Counted from the first letter of the stretch, positions 7,733 through 15,370 are shown. The stretch is DNA of 17,477 bases from an uncultured Lachnospiraceae bacterium (GCA_910577785.1 CAJTNT010000062.1:1-17477); one strand, 5' to 3'. The notes: generated from the letters alone by a model not told the origin. Numbers and translations are program-made.

Positions 7733-7761
7733 ACTATAACATAGCTTTCCCTTTCTTTCAA
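7733..7761 (-). promoter_or_regulatory. promoter of the nagB-nagA operon
   Basis: On the minus strand, TTGAAA (7761-7756) lies 17 bases before TATAGT (7738-7733). Just downstream, near the expected start of transcription, is the AT-rich inverted repeat ATTTAT-a-ATAAAT (7718-7730), a plausible operator position for a GntR/NagR-type regulator. I do not see a recognisable NagR consensus. Confidence 0.75.
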
Positions 7762-7792
7762 TCGAAAAACATACATTTTGCATAAAAGTCCA

Positions 7793-7821
7793 TTGATGCT
7801 TTGCCGCTTTTCCTGTATAAT
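7793..7821 (+). promoter_or_regulatory. promoter of carB
   Basis: TTGATG (7793-7798), a 17-base spacer and TATAAT (7816-7821) lie about 75 bases upstream of carB. The leader can form an 8-bp hairpin, GTGGCTGT/ACAGTCAC (7843-7850 and 7862-7869, one G-U pair). I see no PyrR-binding motif and no T-run, so regulation by attenuation is not supported. Confidence 0.8.
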
Positions 7822-7896
7822 GATGAAAGGAATGCAAAAAATGTGGCTGTGAAAGTACACAACAGTCACCCATAACCACGAACAGGAGGAACGATG

Positions 7897-10800
7897 ATGT
7901 CTCAAAGAAAAGATATCCACAAGGTGCTGATTATCGGTTCCGGCCCAATTGTTATTGGACAGGCCTGTGAATTTGACTATTCAGGCACCCAGGCCTGCAA
8001 GGCTCTCCGCAGCCTGGGGTATGAAATTGTATTGGTAAACTCGAACCCTGCCACGATTATGACAGACCCAGAAACTGCAGATGTGACTTATATTGAACCG
8101 CTGAACGCAGAGCGTATGGAGCAGATCATTGCCAAGGAACGCCCGGATGCGCTTCTGCCCAACCTGGGCGGCCAGTCCGGGCTGAATCTCTGTTCAGAAC
8201 TTGCCAAGAACGGCGTATTGGAGAAATATGGCGTACAGGTGATTGGCGTACAGGTGGATGCCATAGAACGTGGGGAAGATCGGATTGAGTTCAAGAAAAC
8301 CATGGACAGCCTGGGAATTGAAATGGCGCGGAGCGAGGTGGCCTATTCTGTGGAGGAGGCGATGGCGATTGCGGACAGCCTGGGATATCCGGTCGTGCTG
8401 CGTCCTGCCTATACGATGGGGGGCGCCGGGGGCGGCCTAGTCTACAATGTAGAAGAACTCAAGACCGTCTGTGCCAGGGGCCTGCAGGCCAGCCTGGTGG
8501 GGCAGGTGCTGGTAGAAGAGTCCATCCTGGGCTGGGAGGAGCTGGAATTGGAAGTTGTGCGGGATGCGGAGAATAATATTATTACCGTATGCTTTATTGA
8601 GAATATAGACCCTCTGGGCGTGCATACTGGCGATTCCTTCTGTTCGGCGCCCATGCTTACCATATCAGAAGAAGTGCAGAAGCGCCTGCAGGAAAAATCT
8701 TACAGGATTGTAGAATCGATCCAGGTCATCGGCGGCACGAATGTACAGTGGGCGCATGACCCAAAGACAGACCGTGACATTGTAATCGAGATCAATCCGC
8801 GGACGTCCCGTTCTTCAGCCCTGGCGTCGAAAGCGACCGGATTCCCGATTGCGCTGGTGTCCGCCATGCTGGCCTCTGGACTGACGCTGCCCGAGATTCC
8901 CTGTGGGAAATATGGCACTTTGGACAAATATGTGCCGGATGGGGATTATGTCGTTATTAAATTTGCCCGCTGGGCATTTGAAAAGTTCCGTGGCGTAGAA
9001 GATAAATTAGGGACGCAGATGCGTGCCGTAGGTGAAGTCATGAGTATTGGCAAAACCTTCAAGGAAGCCTTCCAGAAGGCGATCCGCAGTCTGGAAACGG
9101 GACGCTATGGCCTTGGGCATGCCAAGGATTTTGCTCAGAAATCCAAAGAAAAGCTGCTGAAGCTTTTGATTAGCCCGTCCAGCGAACGTTATTTTATTAT
9201 CTATGAGGCTCTGCGGAAAGGAGCGACCGTGGAGGAAATCCATGAGATCACCAAGGTAAAGCATTATTTCCTGGAACAGATGAAGGAGCTTGTGGAGGAG
9301 GAAGAGGCGCTGCTGGCTTATAAGGGCGGGCTTCCGGCGGATGATAGCCTGATTGCCGCCAAGCAACATGGGTTTTCTGACAAGTATTTAAGCCAGATTT
9401 TGGAGATTCCCGAAGATGAAATCCGCCAGAAGAGGATTTCCCTGGGTGTGGAGGAAGCCTGGGAGGGTGTGCATGTGAGCGGGACACAGGACAGCGCCTA
9501 CTACTATTCCACCTATAACCTGCCGCCTGCCCAGCCAGAAGAGGCAGCTACCGGGAAATCAAAGGTTATGATCCTTGGCGGCGGCCCAAACCGTATCGGG
9601 CAGGGGATTGAATTTGACTATTGTTGTGTGCATGCCTCCATTGCCCTCAAGAAGCTGGGCTTTGAGACAATTATTGTAAACTGCAACCCAGAGACGGTTT
9701 CTACGGATTACGATACCTCGGATAAGCTTTATTTCGAGCCATTGACCCTAGAGGATGTGCTAAGTATTTATAAAAAAGAGCAGCCGGTCGGCGTTATTGC
9801 CCAGTTTGGCGGCCAGACGCCCCTGAACTTAGCGGCAGACCTGGAGAAGAACGGGGTACGGATCCTGGGCACTTCCCCATCTGTCATTGACTTGGCGGAG
9901 GATCGCGACCAGTTCCGTGCGATGATGGAAAAATTAGAGATCCCTATGCCAGAATCTGGGATGGCCGTCAATGTGGAAGAGGCATTGCAGATTGCAGATA
10001 AAATTGGCTATCCCGTGATGGTGCGCCCCTCTTATGTATTGGGAGGCAGGGGCATGGAGGTGGTCTTTGATGCGGAAAGCATGGAAGGCTACATGAAGGC
10101 AGCAGTAGGCGTGACGCCTGACCGGCCCATCCTCATTGACCGTTTCCTTGGGCATGCCATGGAATGCGAAGCAGACGCTATCAGCGACGGGAACCATGCG
10201 TTTGTCCCAGCAGTGATGGAGCATATTGAGTTGGCAGGAGTGCATTCTGGCGATTCTGCCTGCATTATCCCCTCCAGGCATATTTCGCAGGAAAATGTGG
10301 AAACCATCAAGGAGTATACGCGCAAAATTGCCGAAGAGATGCATGTGAAAGGCCTGATGAACATGCAGTATGCGATCGAGAACGGCAAGGTATTCGTATT
10401 AGAGGCCAACCCAAGGGCGTCCCGGACTGTGCCGCTGGTATCCAAGGTGTGCAATATCCGCATGGTGCCGCTGGCAATCGAGGTTATAACGGCAGAACTG
10501 ACAGGGAACCCTTCCCCAGTTCCAGGATTAAAGGAACAGGATATCCCTTATTATGGCGTGAAGGAGTCTGTATTCCCCTTCAATATGTTCCAGGAGGTCG
10601 ATCCGGTACTGGGGCCGGAAATGCGTTCTACAGGGGAGGTTCTGGGATTGTCCGCTTCCTGGGGCGAGGCGTTCTACAAGGCGCAGGAGGCCACAAAATC
10701 TAAGCTGCCCTTAGAGGGCACGGTGCTGATCTCTGTCAGCGACAGGGATAAGCCAGAGGTAGTTGGGGTGGCGCGGCAGTTTATAAAGGCAGGCTTCCAT

Positions 10801-11127
10801 GTGATTGCTTCCCAAAATACCTGTAAGCTGCTCCGTGAGTCAGGCATAGAAGCAGAGATGGTCCATAAGCTGAATGAGGGCAGGCCGAATATGCTGGATC
10901 TGATTACCAACGGCAAGGTTGACCTGATTGTAAATACGCCGATTGGCCAGCAGGAAAAGACCGATGACAGTTATCTGCGCAAGGCGGCGATCAAGAAGAA
11001 GGTTCCATATATGACGACGATGGCGGCAGCCAGCGCTACGGTCAGCGGGATCCTTTACTTAAAGAGCCATCAAAGCGGCGGGGTGAAATCATTGCAGAGC
11101 CTGCATGAGGAAATTAAGGCCAAGTAG
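7897..11127 (+). CDS. carB: carbamoyl-phosphate synthase large subunit
   Basis: CarB makes carbamoyl phosphate from bicarbonate, two ATP and ammonia delivered by the CarA glutaminase, for pyrimidine and arginine synthesis. Of the tandem ATGs at 7894 and 7897, the second is better spaced (6 bases) from AGGAGGA at 7884-7890, giving 1076 residues, the canonical length. The N-terminal synthetase half starts with IIGSGPIVIGQACEFDYSGT (12-31). The C-terminal half starts with MILGGGPNRIGQGIEFDY (558). An MGS-like allosteric domain begins near 937 (LPLEGTVLISVSDRD) and runs to the end. All blocks look intact. No carA is adjacent: nagB lies upstream in the opposite direction and a repeat-filled gap lies downstream. 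A partner encoded elsewhere is therefore implied. Confidence 0.97.
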   Translation: MSQRKDIHKVLIIGSGPIVIGQACEFDYSGTQACKALRSLGYEIVLVNSNPATIMTDPETADVTYIEPLNAERMEQIIAKERPDALLPNLGGQSGLNLCSELAKNGVLEKYGVQVIGVQVDAIERGEDRIEFKKTMDSLGIEMARSEVAYSVEEAMAIADSLGYPVVLRPAYTMGGAGGGLVYNVEELKTVCARGLQASLVGQVLVEESILGWEELELEVVRDAENNIITVCFIENIDPLGVHTGDSFCSAPMLTISEEVQKRLQEKSYRIVESIQVIGGTNVQWAHDPKTDRDIVIEINPRTSRSSALASKATGFPIALVSAMLASGLTLPEIPCGKYGTLDKYVPDGDYVVIKFARWAFEKFRGVEDKLGTQMRAVGEVMSIGKTFKEAFQKAIRSLETGRYGLGHAKDFAQKSKEKLLKLLISPSSERYFIIYEALRKGATVEEIHEITKVKHYFLEQMKELVEEEEALLAYKGGLPADDSLIAAKQHGFSDKYLSQILEIPEDEIRQKRISLGVEEAWEGVHVSGTQDSAYYYSTYNLPPAQPEEAATGKSKVMILGGGPNRIGQGIEFDYCCVHASIALKKLGFETIIVNCNPETVSTDYDTSDKLYFEPLTLEDVLSIYKKEQPVGVIAQFGGQTPLNLAADLEKNGVRILGTSPSVIDLAEDRDQFRAMMEKLEIPMPESGMAVNVEEALQIADKIGYPVMVRPSYVLGGRGMEVVFDAESMEGYMKAAVGVTPDRPILIDRFLGHAMECEADAISDGNHAFVPAVMEHIELAGVHSGDSACIIPSRHISQENVETIKEYTRKIAEEMHVKGLMNMQYAIENGKVFVLEANPRASRTVPLVSKVCNIRMVPLAIEVITAELTGNPSPVPGLKEQDIPYYGVKESVFPFNMFQEVDPVLGPEMRSTGEVLGLSASWGEAFYKAQEATKSKLPLEGTVLISVSDRDKPEVVGVARQFIKAGFHVIASQNTCKLLRESGIEAEMVHKLNEGRPNMLDLITNGKVDLIVNTPIGQQEKTDDSYLRKAAIKKKVPYMTTMAAASATVSGILYLKSHQSGGVKSLQSLHEEIKAK

Positions 11128-11143
11128 TTGAATTGTTTTTATA

Positions 11144-11305
11144 ATTCGGGGCGATATTTAGAGTTTTGTTACGCAAAAATCGCCCCTCACTCCGAAATTA
11201 TATCCTCTGTATTGCGCGTCTTTCCTGCGCATATTAAGAGATGCCTGTAGGGTATGTTATTACGGAATGCGCACAACAGCGCATTCCTGAGCCGTGAATA
11301 GTAAC
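11144..11305. repeat. structured intergenic repeat, copy B (most complete)
   Basis: Directly after carB are four modules. M1 is a nested hairpin, GGGGCGA/TCGCCCC (11148-11154 and 11180-11186), around TTTTGT-TAC-GCAAAA, with an outer ATAATTC/GAAATTAT extension; it matches copy A. M2 is a TGCGC/GCGCA hairpin with a 9-base loop (11213-11231). M3 is a perfect 9-bp hairpin, GGAATGCGC-acaaca-GCGCATTCC (11264-11287). M4 is the unit GAGCCGTGAATAGTAAC (11289-11305). Positions 11184-11232 match the inverse of 15270-15318 at 45 of 49 bases. It is non-coding, and no T-run follows any stem. It resembles a dispersed, palindrome-rich intergenic element of MITE or REP type. Confidence 0.75.
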
Positions 11306-11346
11306 CCTTTCCCCGCCGATGCCGGCCGGCTTGTCTAAATCACCTA

Positions 11347-11375
11347 TTTACTTTGAAATTTTCGTGTGGTAAAAT
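11347..11375 (+). promoter_or_regulatory. promoter of yerC
   Basis: TTTACT (11347-11352), a 17-base spacer and TAAAAT (11370-11375) form a promoter with an extended -10 TGG directly before it. It lies 70 bases upstream of the yerC start. A GC palindrome, GCCGGCCGGC, sits at 11321-11330 just ahead of it and might be an operator or the edge of the preceding repeat. Confidence 0.6.
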
Positions 11376-11445
11376 CGACAGAGACGTATGAATTATGTTG
11401 GAGACGTTTACAAGAAAAAGCTTTAGATAAAGGAGAGTTGTCATC

Positions 11446-11769
11446 ATGAGTAAAAAAGTAAGGACAGAGGCGGTAGACCACCTGTTTGAAGCCATTCTGA
11501 GCTTGAAGGGCAAGGAAGAATGTTACATATTTTTTGAGGATATCTGCACAGTCAATGAGCTGCTGTCCCTGTCTCAGCGCTTCGAGGTTGCCGGGATGCT
11601 GCGTATGCAGAAGACGTACCTGGATATTGCAGAGAAGACAGGCGCGTCTACAGCTACAATCAGCAGGGTGAACCGTTCCTTAAATTACGGAAATGATGGT
11701 TACGACATGGTGTTTTCCAGGATTGGCTATGGAAAGGGCGGCAGCGGGGAGGATTCGGATGCACAGTAG
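11446..11769 (+). CDS. yerC: YerC/YecD family TrpR-related protein
   Basis: This small DNA-binding protein has 107 residues and the Trp-repressor-like fold. It starts MSKKVRTEAVDHLFEAI and contains the family signature CTVNELLSLSQRFEVAGML (34-52). A helix-turn-helix follows at about 57-81 (DIAEKTGASTATISRVNRSL). AGGAG at 11431-11435 is ten bases before the ATG. The C-terminal tail after residue 92 is Gly/Ser-rich and looks disordered. The family lacks a firmly established ligand or regulon; tryptophan sensing should not be assumed. In Bacillus the homologue lies close to pcrA, and here pcrA is also nearby, separated by the DUF1836 gene. Confidence 0.92.
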   Translation: MSKKVRTEAVDHLFEAILSLKGKEECYIFFEDICTVNELLSLSQRFEVAGMLRMQKTYLDIAEKTGASTATISRVNRSLNYGNDGYDMVFSRIGYGKGGSGEDSDAQ

Positions 11770-11862
11770 ATGAGGAAGGGGAGCGGCTTCGTTCCCGGGG
11801 GACATTGGAGGAGGCGGAAGTGTGGAAAATGCAGCAGAGACGCGCTTTCGCTCCATCCTTTG

Positions 11863-12501
11863 TTAAGTGTCGTTTTTTGATTTTTTCCCTTTGCTGTGTT
11901 TTTCAGAAAGCTTTTTTTCTTCTTTCATGTCAATCAGGCTTTCAATCAGCTGTTTTTTCACATAGACATCAAAGCTTAGCATACAGAGGAAAGAAAACAT
12001 CTGTAGTTCTTTCTGTTCTTCTGGCGGCATATCCTGGAAGGTCTGCTGGCTGGTTTTGTATTTTCGGGCAATGTCCTTTTGCATATTCTGTACTTCTGGT
12101 TCTTCGAGCCGGAATACTTCAGAGTAGATATTTTCCAGGTTAAAGTCCAAGTCAGAAGCAAAATATTGCTGCATCAGGGGGGTGAGGATAGCCTGAATAT
12201 CGCCGATGCTTAAGATATGCTTAAAATAGTAGATAAAAATCAGCGCCAAAAGGTGTTCCCTGGAATATTTTTTCTTTACAGGGGGCGGAAGCAGGTTGTT
12301 TTTCGCATAATTATTGATCATGGTCTTTGTGAGGATCTTATCTTCCGGATGCCGCTTGGATACGGCCAGCTGGCTATCCATAAAGGTAGTTACCTGATCC
12401 ATATACAAATCAATATTGGGAAGATCCTTTGGCTTGATATAGTCAATGTGGGAAAGGCTTTCCAAAATGCTGCCCAGTAAATTTTTTTCGTCTATTTTCA
12501 T
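11863..12501 (-). CDS. DUF1836 domain protein, predicted MerR-like regulator
   Basis: This is a 212-residue cytoplasmic protein of the DUF1836 family. The segment at about 56-106 (ILTKTMINNYAKNNLLPPP, then a KKKYSREHLL block) looks like a MerR-type winged helix-turn-helix and supports DNA binding. The C-terminal half is helical and acidic, ending in a lysine-rich tail (KGKKSKNDT). The ATG at 12501 is preceded by AAAGGA about 12 bases upstream, a slightly long spacing. It is divergent from pcrA across a 158-base region with an inverted repeat on its own promoter. Its target and ligand are unknown; autoregulation or an effect on pcrA is inference. Confidence 0.9.
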   Translation of the reverse strand: MKIDEKNLLGSILESLSHIDYIKPKDLPNIDLYMDQVTTFMDSQLAVSKRHPEDKILTKTMINNYAKNNLLPPPVKKKYSREHLLALIFIYYFKHILSIGDIQAILTPLMQQYFASDLDFNLENIYSEVFRLEEPEVQNMQKDIARKYKTSQQTFQDMPPEEQKELQMFSFLCMLSFDVYVKKQLIESLIDMKEEKKLSEKHSKGKKSKNDT

Positions 12502-12529
12502 GCCCTGTCAATCCTTTCTCTTAAAGTAC

Positions 12530-12558
12530 ATTATATCCCATTAAAAATCGGAAAACAA
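12530..12558 (-). promoter_or_regulatory. promoter of the DUF1836 gene with overlapping inverted repeat
   Basis: On the minus strand, TTGTTT (12558-12553) lies 17 bases before TATAAT (12535-12530). The inverted repeat GAAAAC-aagc-GTTTTC (12551-12566) covers the -35 element, a typical repressor-site position. Confidence 0.6.
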
Positions 12559-12596
12559 GCGTTTTCTCAAATTTTTCTGAAAGATAGCAAAACAGG

Positions 12597-12625
12597 TTGA
12601 AAAATAGCGAAATATGAACTATAAT
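12597..12625 (+). promoter_or_regulatory. promoter of pcrA
   Basis: TTGAAA (12597-12602), a 17-base spacer and a perfect TATAAT (12620-12625) lie 34 bases upstream of the pcrA start. Two direct repeats, ATAGCAAAA (12584-12592) and ATAGCGAAA (12604-12612), flank the -35 box exactly 20 bases apart, on the same DNA face. Confidence 0.82.
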
Positions 12626-12659
12626 AAATACATGTGCGACACAGTTGAAAGGAAACGAT

Positions 12660-14885
12660 ATGAGCAAATACAGCAGTTTAAATTCCATGCAGCAGGAGGC
12701 AGTAGCATATACAGAAGGCCCCCTGCTGATTTTAGCAGGCGCAGGATCTGGCAAGACCAGGGTGCTGACCTATCGGACGGCTTACCTGATTGAGGAAAAA
12801 GGGGTCAACCCGTATCATATTATGGCGATTACGTTTACCAATAAAGCAGCGGGGGAGATGCGGGAGCGCATTGACAGCCTGGTAGAATTTGGCTCAGAAG
12901 GCGTATGGGTTTCCACCTTCCACTCTACCTGTGTGCGGATTTTGAGGCGTTTTATCGATCGGCTGGGATATGGCAATAGCTTTACTATCTATGATGCGGA
13001 GGACCAGAAGTCTGTGATGAAAGACGTCTGCAAGCGCCTGCAAGTTGATACCAAAATCCATAAAGAGAGGAATTTCCTGGCTGCCATTTCGGCGGCAAAG
13101 GATAATTTGATCTCCCCGGAGGAATTTACCAGGAAGGCGATGGGGGATTTTGCTTTGGAACGGCAGGCGGCGGTATACCGAGAGTATCAGTCCGTACTCC
13201 AGAAAAGCAACGCTTTGGATTTTGACGACTTGATTGTGAAAACGGTGGAACTGTTTGAGGCAGTTCCGGAGGTGCTGCATAATTACCAGGAGCGTTTTCG
13301 CTATCTTATGGTGGACGAGTACCAGGACACGAATACGGCCCAATTCCGGCTGATTGAGCTGCTGGCCGGCAAATACCGTAACCTCTGTGTGGTGGGGGAT
13401 GACGACCAGTCTATCTATAAGTTCCGGGGCGCGAATATCCAGAATATCCTTAGCTTTGAGGAAGTCTATCCGAATGCGAAGGTCATTAAGCTGGAGCAGA
13501 ATTACCGTTCCACCCAGAAGATCCTGGATGCAGCCAATGGGGTGATTTCCCACAATTCTGCCAGGAAGGACAAGTCCCTGTGGACGGAAAATGCAGAAGG
13601 CAGCGCCATTGATTTCCGGCAGCTGGATACGGCTTATGAGGAAGCAGATTATATCGTTAAGGATATTGAGGGCAAGGTGGGCAGCGGGAAATGCAGCTAT
13701 GGCGACTGTGCCGTCCTCTACCGCACCAATGCCCAGTCCCGCCTGCTGGAAGAGCGCCTGGTGGTAGCGAACATGCCTTACCGTATTGTGGGCGGCGTTA
13801 ATTTCTATGCCAGGAAAGAAATTAAGGATTTGCTGGCGTATCTGAAAACGATTGACAATGGCAGCGATGACCTTTCCGTGCGCCGGATTATCAATATCCC
13901 CAAGCGTGGCATTGGCGCTACAACCATCGGCCGGGTGCAGGCTTATGCCCAGGAGCAGGGGATCAGTTTCTACAGCGCCCTGCGGCAGGTGGAGGGGATC
14001 CAGTCCATCCGTAAGGCAGGCGGAAAAATTAAGCTATTTGTGAACTTTATCCAGGTGATGCGCAGCAAACTGGAATATTTAAGCGTTTCCGAAGTGATCC
14101 AGGAGATCCTTGATGAGACAGGCTATGTGAAAGAGCTGGAAGCAGAAAACACAGATGAGGCGCGCGCGCGTATTGAGAATATTGACGAGCTGATTAGCAA
14201 GGCCTCTGCGTATGATGAGACGGCAGAGAATCCAAGCTTAAGCGGCTTCCTAGAGGAGGTTGCGCTGGTGGCTGACATTGACAGCCTGCAGGAGGGCAGC
14301 GATTACGTTGTCCTGATGACCTTGCACAGTGCGAAAGGACTGGAATTCCCTAACGTTTACCTGGCAGGCATGGAGGACGGCCTCTTTCCCAGTTATATGA
14401 ACGTGATATCTGATGACCTGTCTGACTTGGAGGAAGAACGGAGGCTCTGTTATGTAGGCATTACCCGTGCGATGGAAAATCTGTCTATTACTTGCGCCAA
14501 ACAGCGCATGGTGCGGGGAGAAATGCAATATCATACGGTATCCCGTTTTGTGGATGAGATTCCCAAGCATCTGCTGGGGAAAGGCAAAGAGGAACCGCGC
14601 TTTCTGTCGCAGCCCCAGTCCTTCCGGGAGGCTGTCTCCAAGGTGAAGCCGATTTTCAGCACCAGGAATACATACCAGTCCAGGAGCGTTTCCTTTCCCA
14701 GCGCCAATACCAGCAAAGCCACGCTGGAATACCAGGAAGGCGACCGGGTGGCGCATACGAAGTTTGGGGAAGGCACGGTGACACAGATTTTGGAAGGCGG
14801 CAGGGATTATGAAGTGACCGTAGATTTTGATCAGGTTGGCGCAAAAAAAATGTTTGCCACATTTGCAAAACTAAAAAAAGTATAA
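12660..14885 (+). CDS. pcrA: ATP-dependent DNA helicase PcrA (UvrD/Rep superfamily 1)
   Basis: PcrA is a 3'-5' DNA helicase for repair, replication restart and rolling-circle plasmid replication. The ATG at 12660 has AAAGGA six bases upstream and gives 741 residues; the frame extends to a TTG at 12645 that overlaps the ribosome binding site and is rejected. SF1 motifs occur in order: Q-motif region LNSMQQEAV, Walker A GAGSGKT (27-33), TFTNKAAGEM, VSTFHSTCVRILRR, Walker B LMVDEYQDTN (Asp219-Glu220), VVGDDDQSIYKFRGA, LEQNYRST, MTLHSAKGLEFP (553-564) and LCYVGITRAMENL. The C-terminus (from about 691, YQEGDRVAHTKFGEGTV) is the Tudor-like domain that binds RNA polymerase in relatives. It appears complete. 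No ligA or pcrB is adjacent. Confidence 0.97.
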   Translation: MSKYSSLNSMQQEAVAYTEGPLLILAGAGSGKTRVLTYRTAYLIEEKGVNPYHIMAITFTNKAAGEMRERIDSLVEFGSEGVWVSTFHSTCVRILRRFIDRLGYGNSFTIYDAEDQKSVMKDVCKRLQVDTKIHKERNFLAAISAAKDNLISPEEFTRKAMGDFALERQAAVYREYQSVLQKSNALDFDDLIVKTVELFEAVPEVLHNYQERFRYLMVDEYQDTNTAQFRLIELLAGKYRNLCVVGDDDQSIYKFRGANIQNILSFEEVYPNAKVIKLEQNYRSTQKILDAANGVISHNSARKDKSLWTENAEGSAIDFRQLDTAYEEADYIVKDIEGKVGSGKCSYGDCAVLYRTNAQSRLLEERLVVANMPYRIVGGVNFYARKEIKDLLAYLKTIDNGSDDLSVRRIINIPKRGIGATTIGRVQAYAQEQGISFYSALRQVEGIQSIRKAGGKIKLFVNFIQVMRSKLEYLSVSEVIQEILDETGYVKELEAENTDEARARIENIDELISKASAYDETAENPSLSGFLEEVALVADIDSLQEGSDYVVLMTLHSAKGLEFPNVYLAGMEDGLFPSYMNVISDDLSDLEEERRLCYVGITRAMENLSITCAKQRMVRGEMQYHTVSRFVDEIPKHLLGKGKEEPRFLSQPQSFREAVSKVKPIFSTRNTYQSRSVSFPSANTSKATLEYQEGDRVAHTKFGEGTVTQILEGGRDYEVTVDFDQVGAKKMFATFAKLKKV

Positions 14886-14921
14886 AATTACAAAAAAATG
14901 GTATGCTAATTGGGAAAGATG

Positions 14922-14930
14922 TGTTATACT
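14922..14930 (+). promoter_or_regulatory. extended -10 promoter of the small acidic protein gene
   Basis: TGT followed by TATACT (14925-14930) forms an extended -10 element 58 bases before the ORF at 14989. No good -35 box is present. The preceding pcrA end has no clear terminator, so readthrough from pcrA is also possible. Confidence 0.5.
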
Positions 14931-14988
14931 GGAACAGTAAATAGGTTGGTGATTCATCTATAAGAAAGAGGAGAAGGAGCGGTAAATC

Positions 14989-15246
14989 ATGAATAGAGAA
15001 AAGATTGATGAGGTATTAAGTTCAATGAAGCTGAAAGAGTTATTGCACAAGCAGGAAGAAGAGAAGGGGAAGTCAAAGTTACTTTGGGTATGCGCCATCG
15101 CAGGGGCGGTAGTGGCAGTTGCTGCAATTGCTTATGGAATCTACCGTTTCTTTACCCCTGATTACTTGGAGGACTTCGAAGACGATTTTGACGAGGACTT
15201 CGAGGACGACTTCTTTGATGATGAGGACGCAGCCGAGGAAGAATAA
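14989..15246 (+). CDS. small single-pass membrane protein with acidic C-terminal tail
   Basis: This 85-residue protein has three clear parts. Residues 1-30 are charged and helical (MNREKIDEVLSSMKLKELL...). Residues 31-52 are a hydrophobic, Ala/Val-rich membrane helix (LLWVCAIAGAVVAVAAIAYG). Residues 58-85 contain 19 Asp/Glu and no basic residues (YLEDFEDDFDEDFEDDFF...). The N-terminus holds the basic residues, so by the positive-inside rule it is probably cytoplasmic and the acidic tail extracytoplasmic, though a tail of this type can also be inside. The AGGAG-like site (GAGGAGAAGGAG, about 14969-14980) precedes the ATG. I do not know its function; metal, cationic-peptide or polybasic-protein binding are only possibilities. 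Similar short proteins occur in Lachnospiraceae. Confidence 0.75.
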   Translation: MNREKIDEVLSSMKLKELLHKQEEEKGKSKLLWVCAIAGAVVAVAAIAYGIYRFFTPDYLEDFEDDFDEDFEDDFFDDEDAAEEE

Positions 15247-15269
15247 GAGATGCGGTTCGCAGTTTGGGA

Positions 15270-15318
15270 ATGCGCAGGAAAGACGCGCAATCCAGAGGAT
15301 ATGGTTTAGGAGTGAGGG
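15270..15318 (-). repeat. structured intergenic repeat, copy C (partial, inverted)
   Basis: The reverse complement of this stretch matches 11184-11232 of copy B at 45 of 49 bases without gaps, including the TGCGC/GCGCA hairpin (15271-15289). The match ends at the base of the GGGGCGA hairpin, which is absent here and replaced by an unrelated stem-loop. This shows the element is modular. It lies between the small acidic protein gene and rlmD. Confidence 0.75.
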
Positions 15319-15326
15319 TCTGCCTT

Positions 15327-15370
15327 GTTAAGGGTTGAAGATACAGGGTCTTGTATCGGATATTCTTAAC
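15327..15370 (+). promoter_or_regulatory. two-tier stem-loop in the rlmD leader
   Basis: GTTAAG (15327-15332) pairs with CTTAAC (15365-15370), enclosing a second stem GATACA/TGTATC (15340-15345 and 15352-15357) with a GGGTCT loop and a 7-by-7 internal loop between. A T-rich tract (15380-15392) follows ten bases later, too far for a classical terminator. It could be a weak terminator for the preceding gene, or a further repeat module. Confidence 0.45.

Noticed and set aside
7703..7879. N-terminal extension of NagB
   Set aside because: It reads through the promoter and has no family similarity; MRIIKAKDY at 7702 has a proper ribosome binding site.
3886..11127. asnB, nagB-nagA and carB as one nitrogen-handling gene cluster
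   Set aside because: They have different orientations and separate promoters, and the association is equally explained by chance neighbourhood.
11144..11186. M1 hairpin of the repeat as the carB terminator
   Set aside because: It is followed by TCACTCC, not a T-run, and the same module occurs at 1735 away from any gene end in that orientation.
11779..11796. GGGAGCG-gctt-CGTTCCC hairpin after yerC as a terminator
   Set aside because: A 7-bp stem followed by G-rich sequence, with no T-run.
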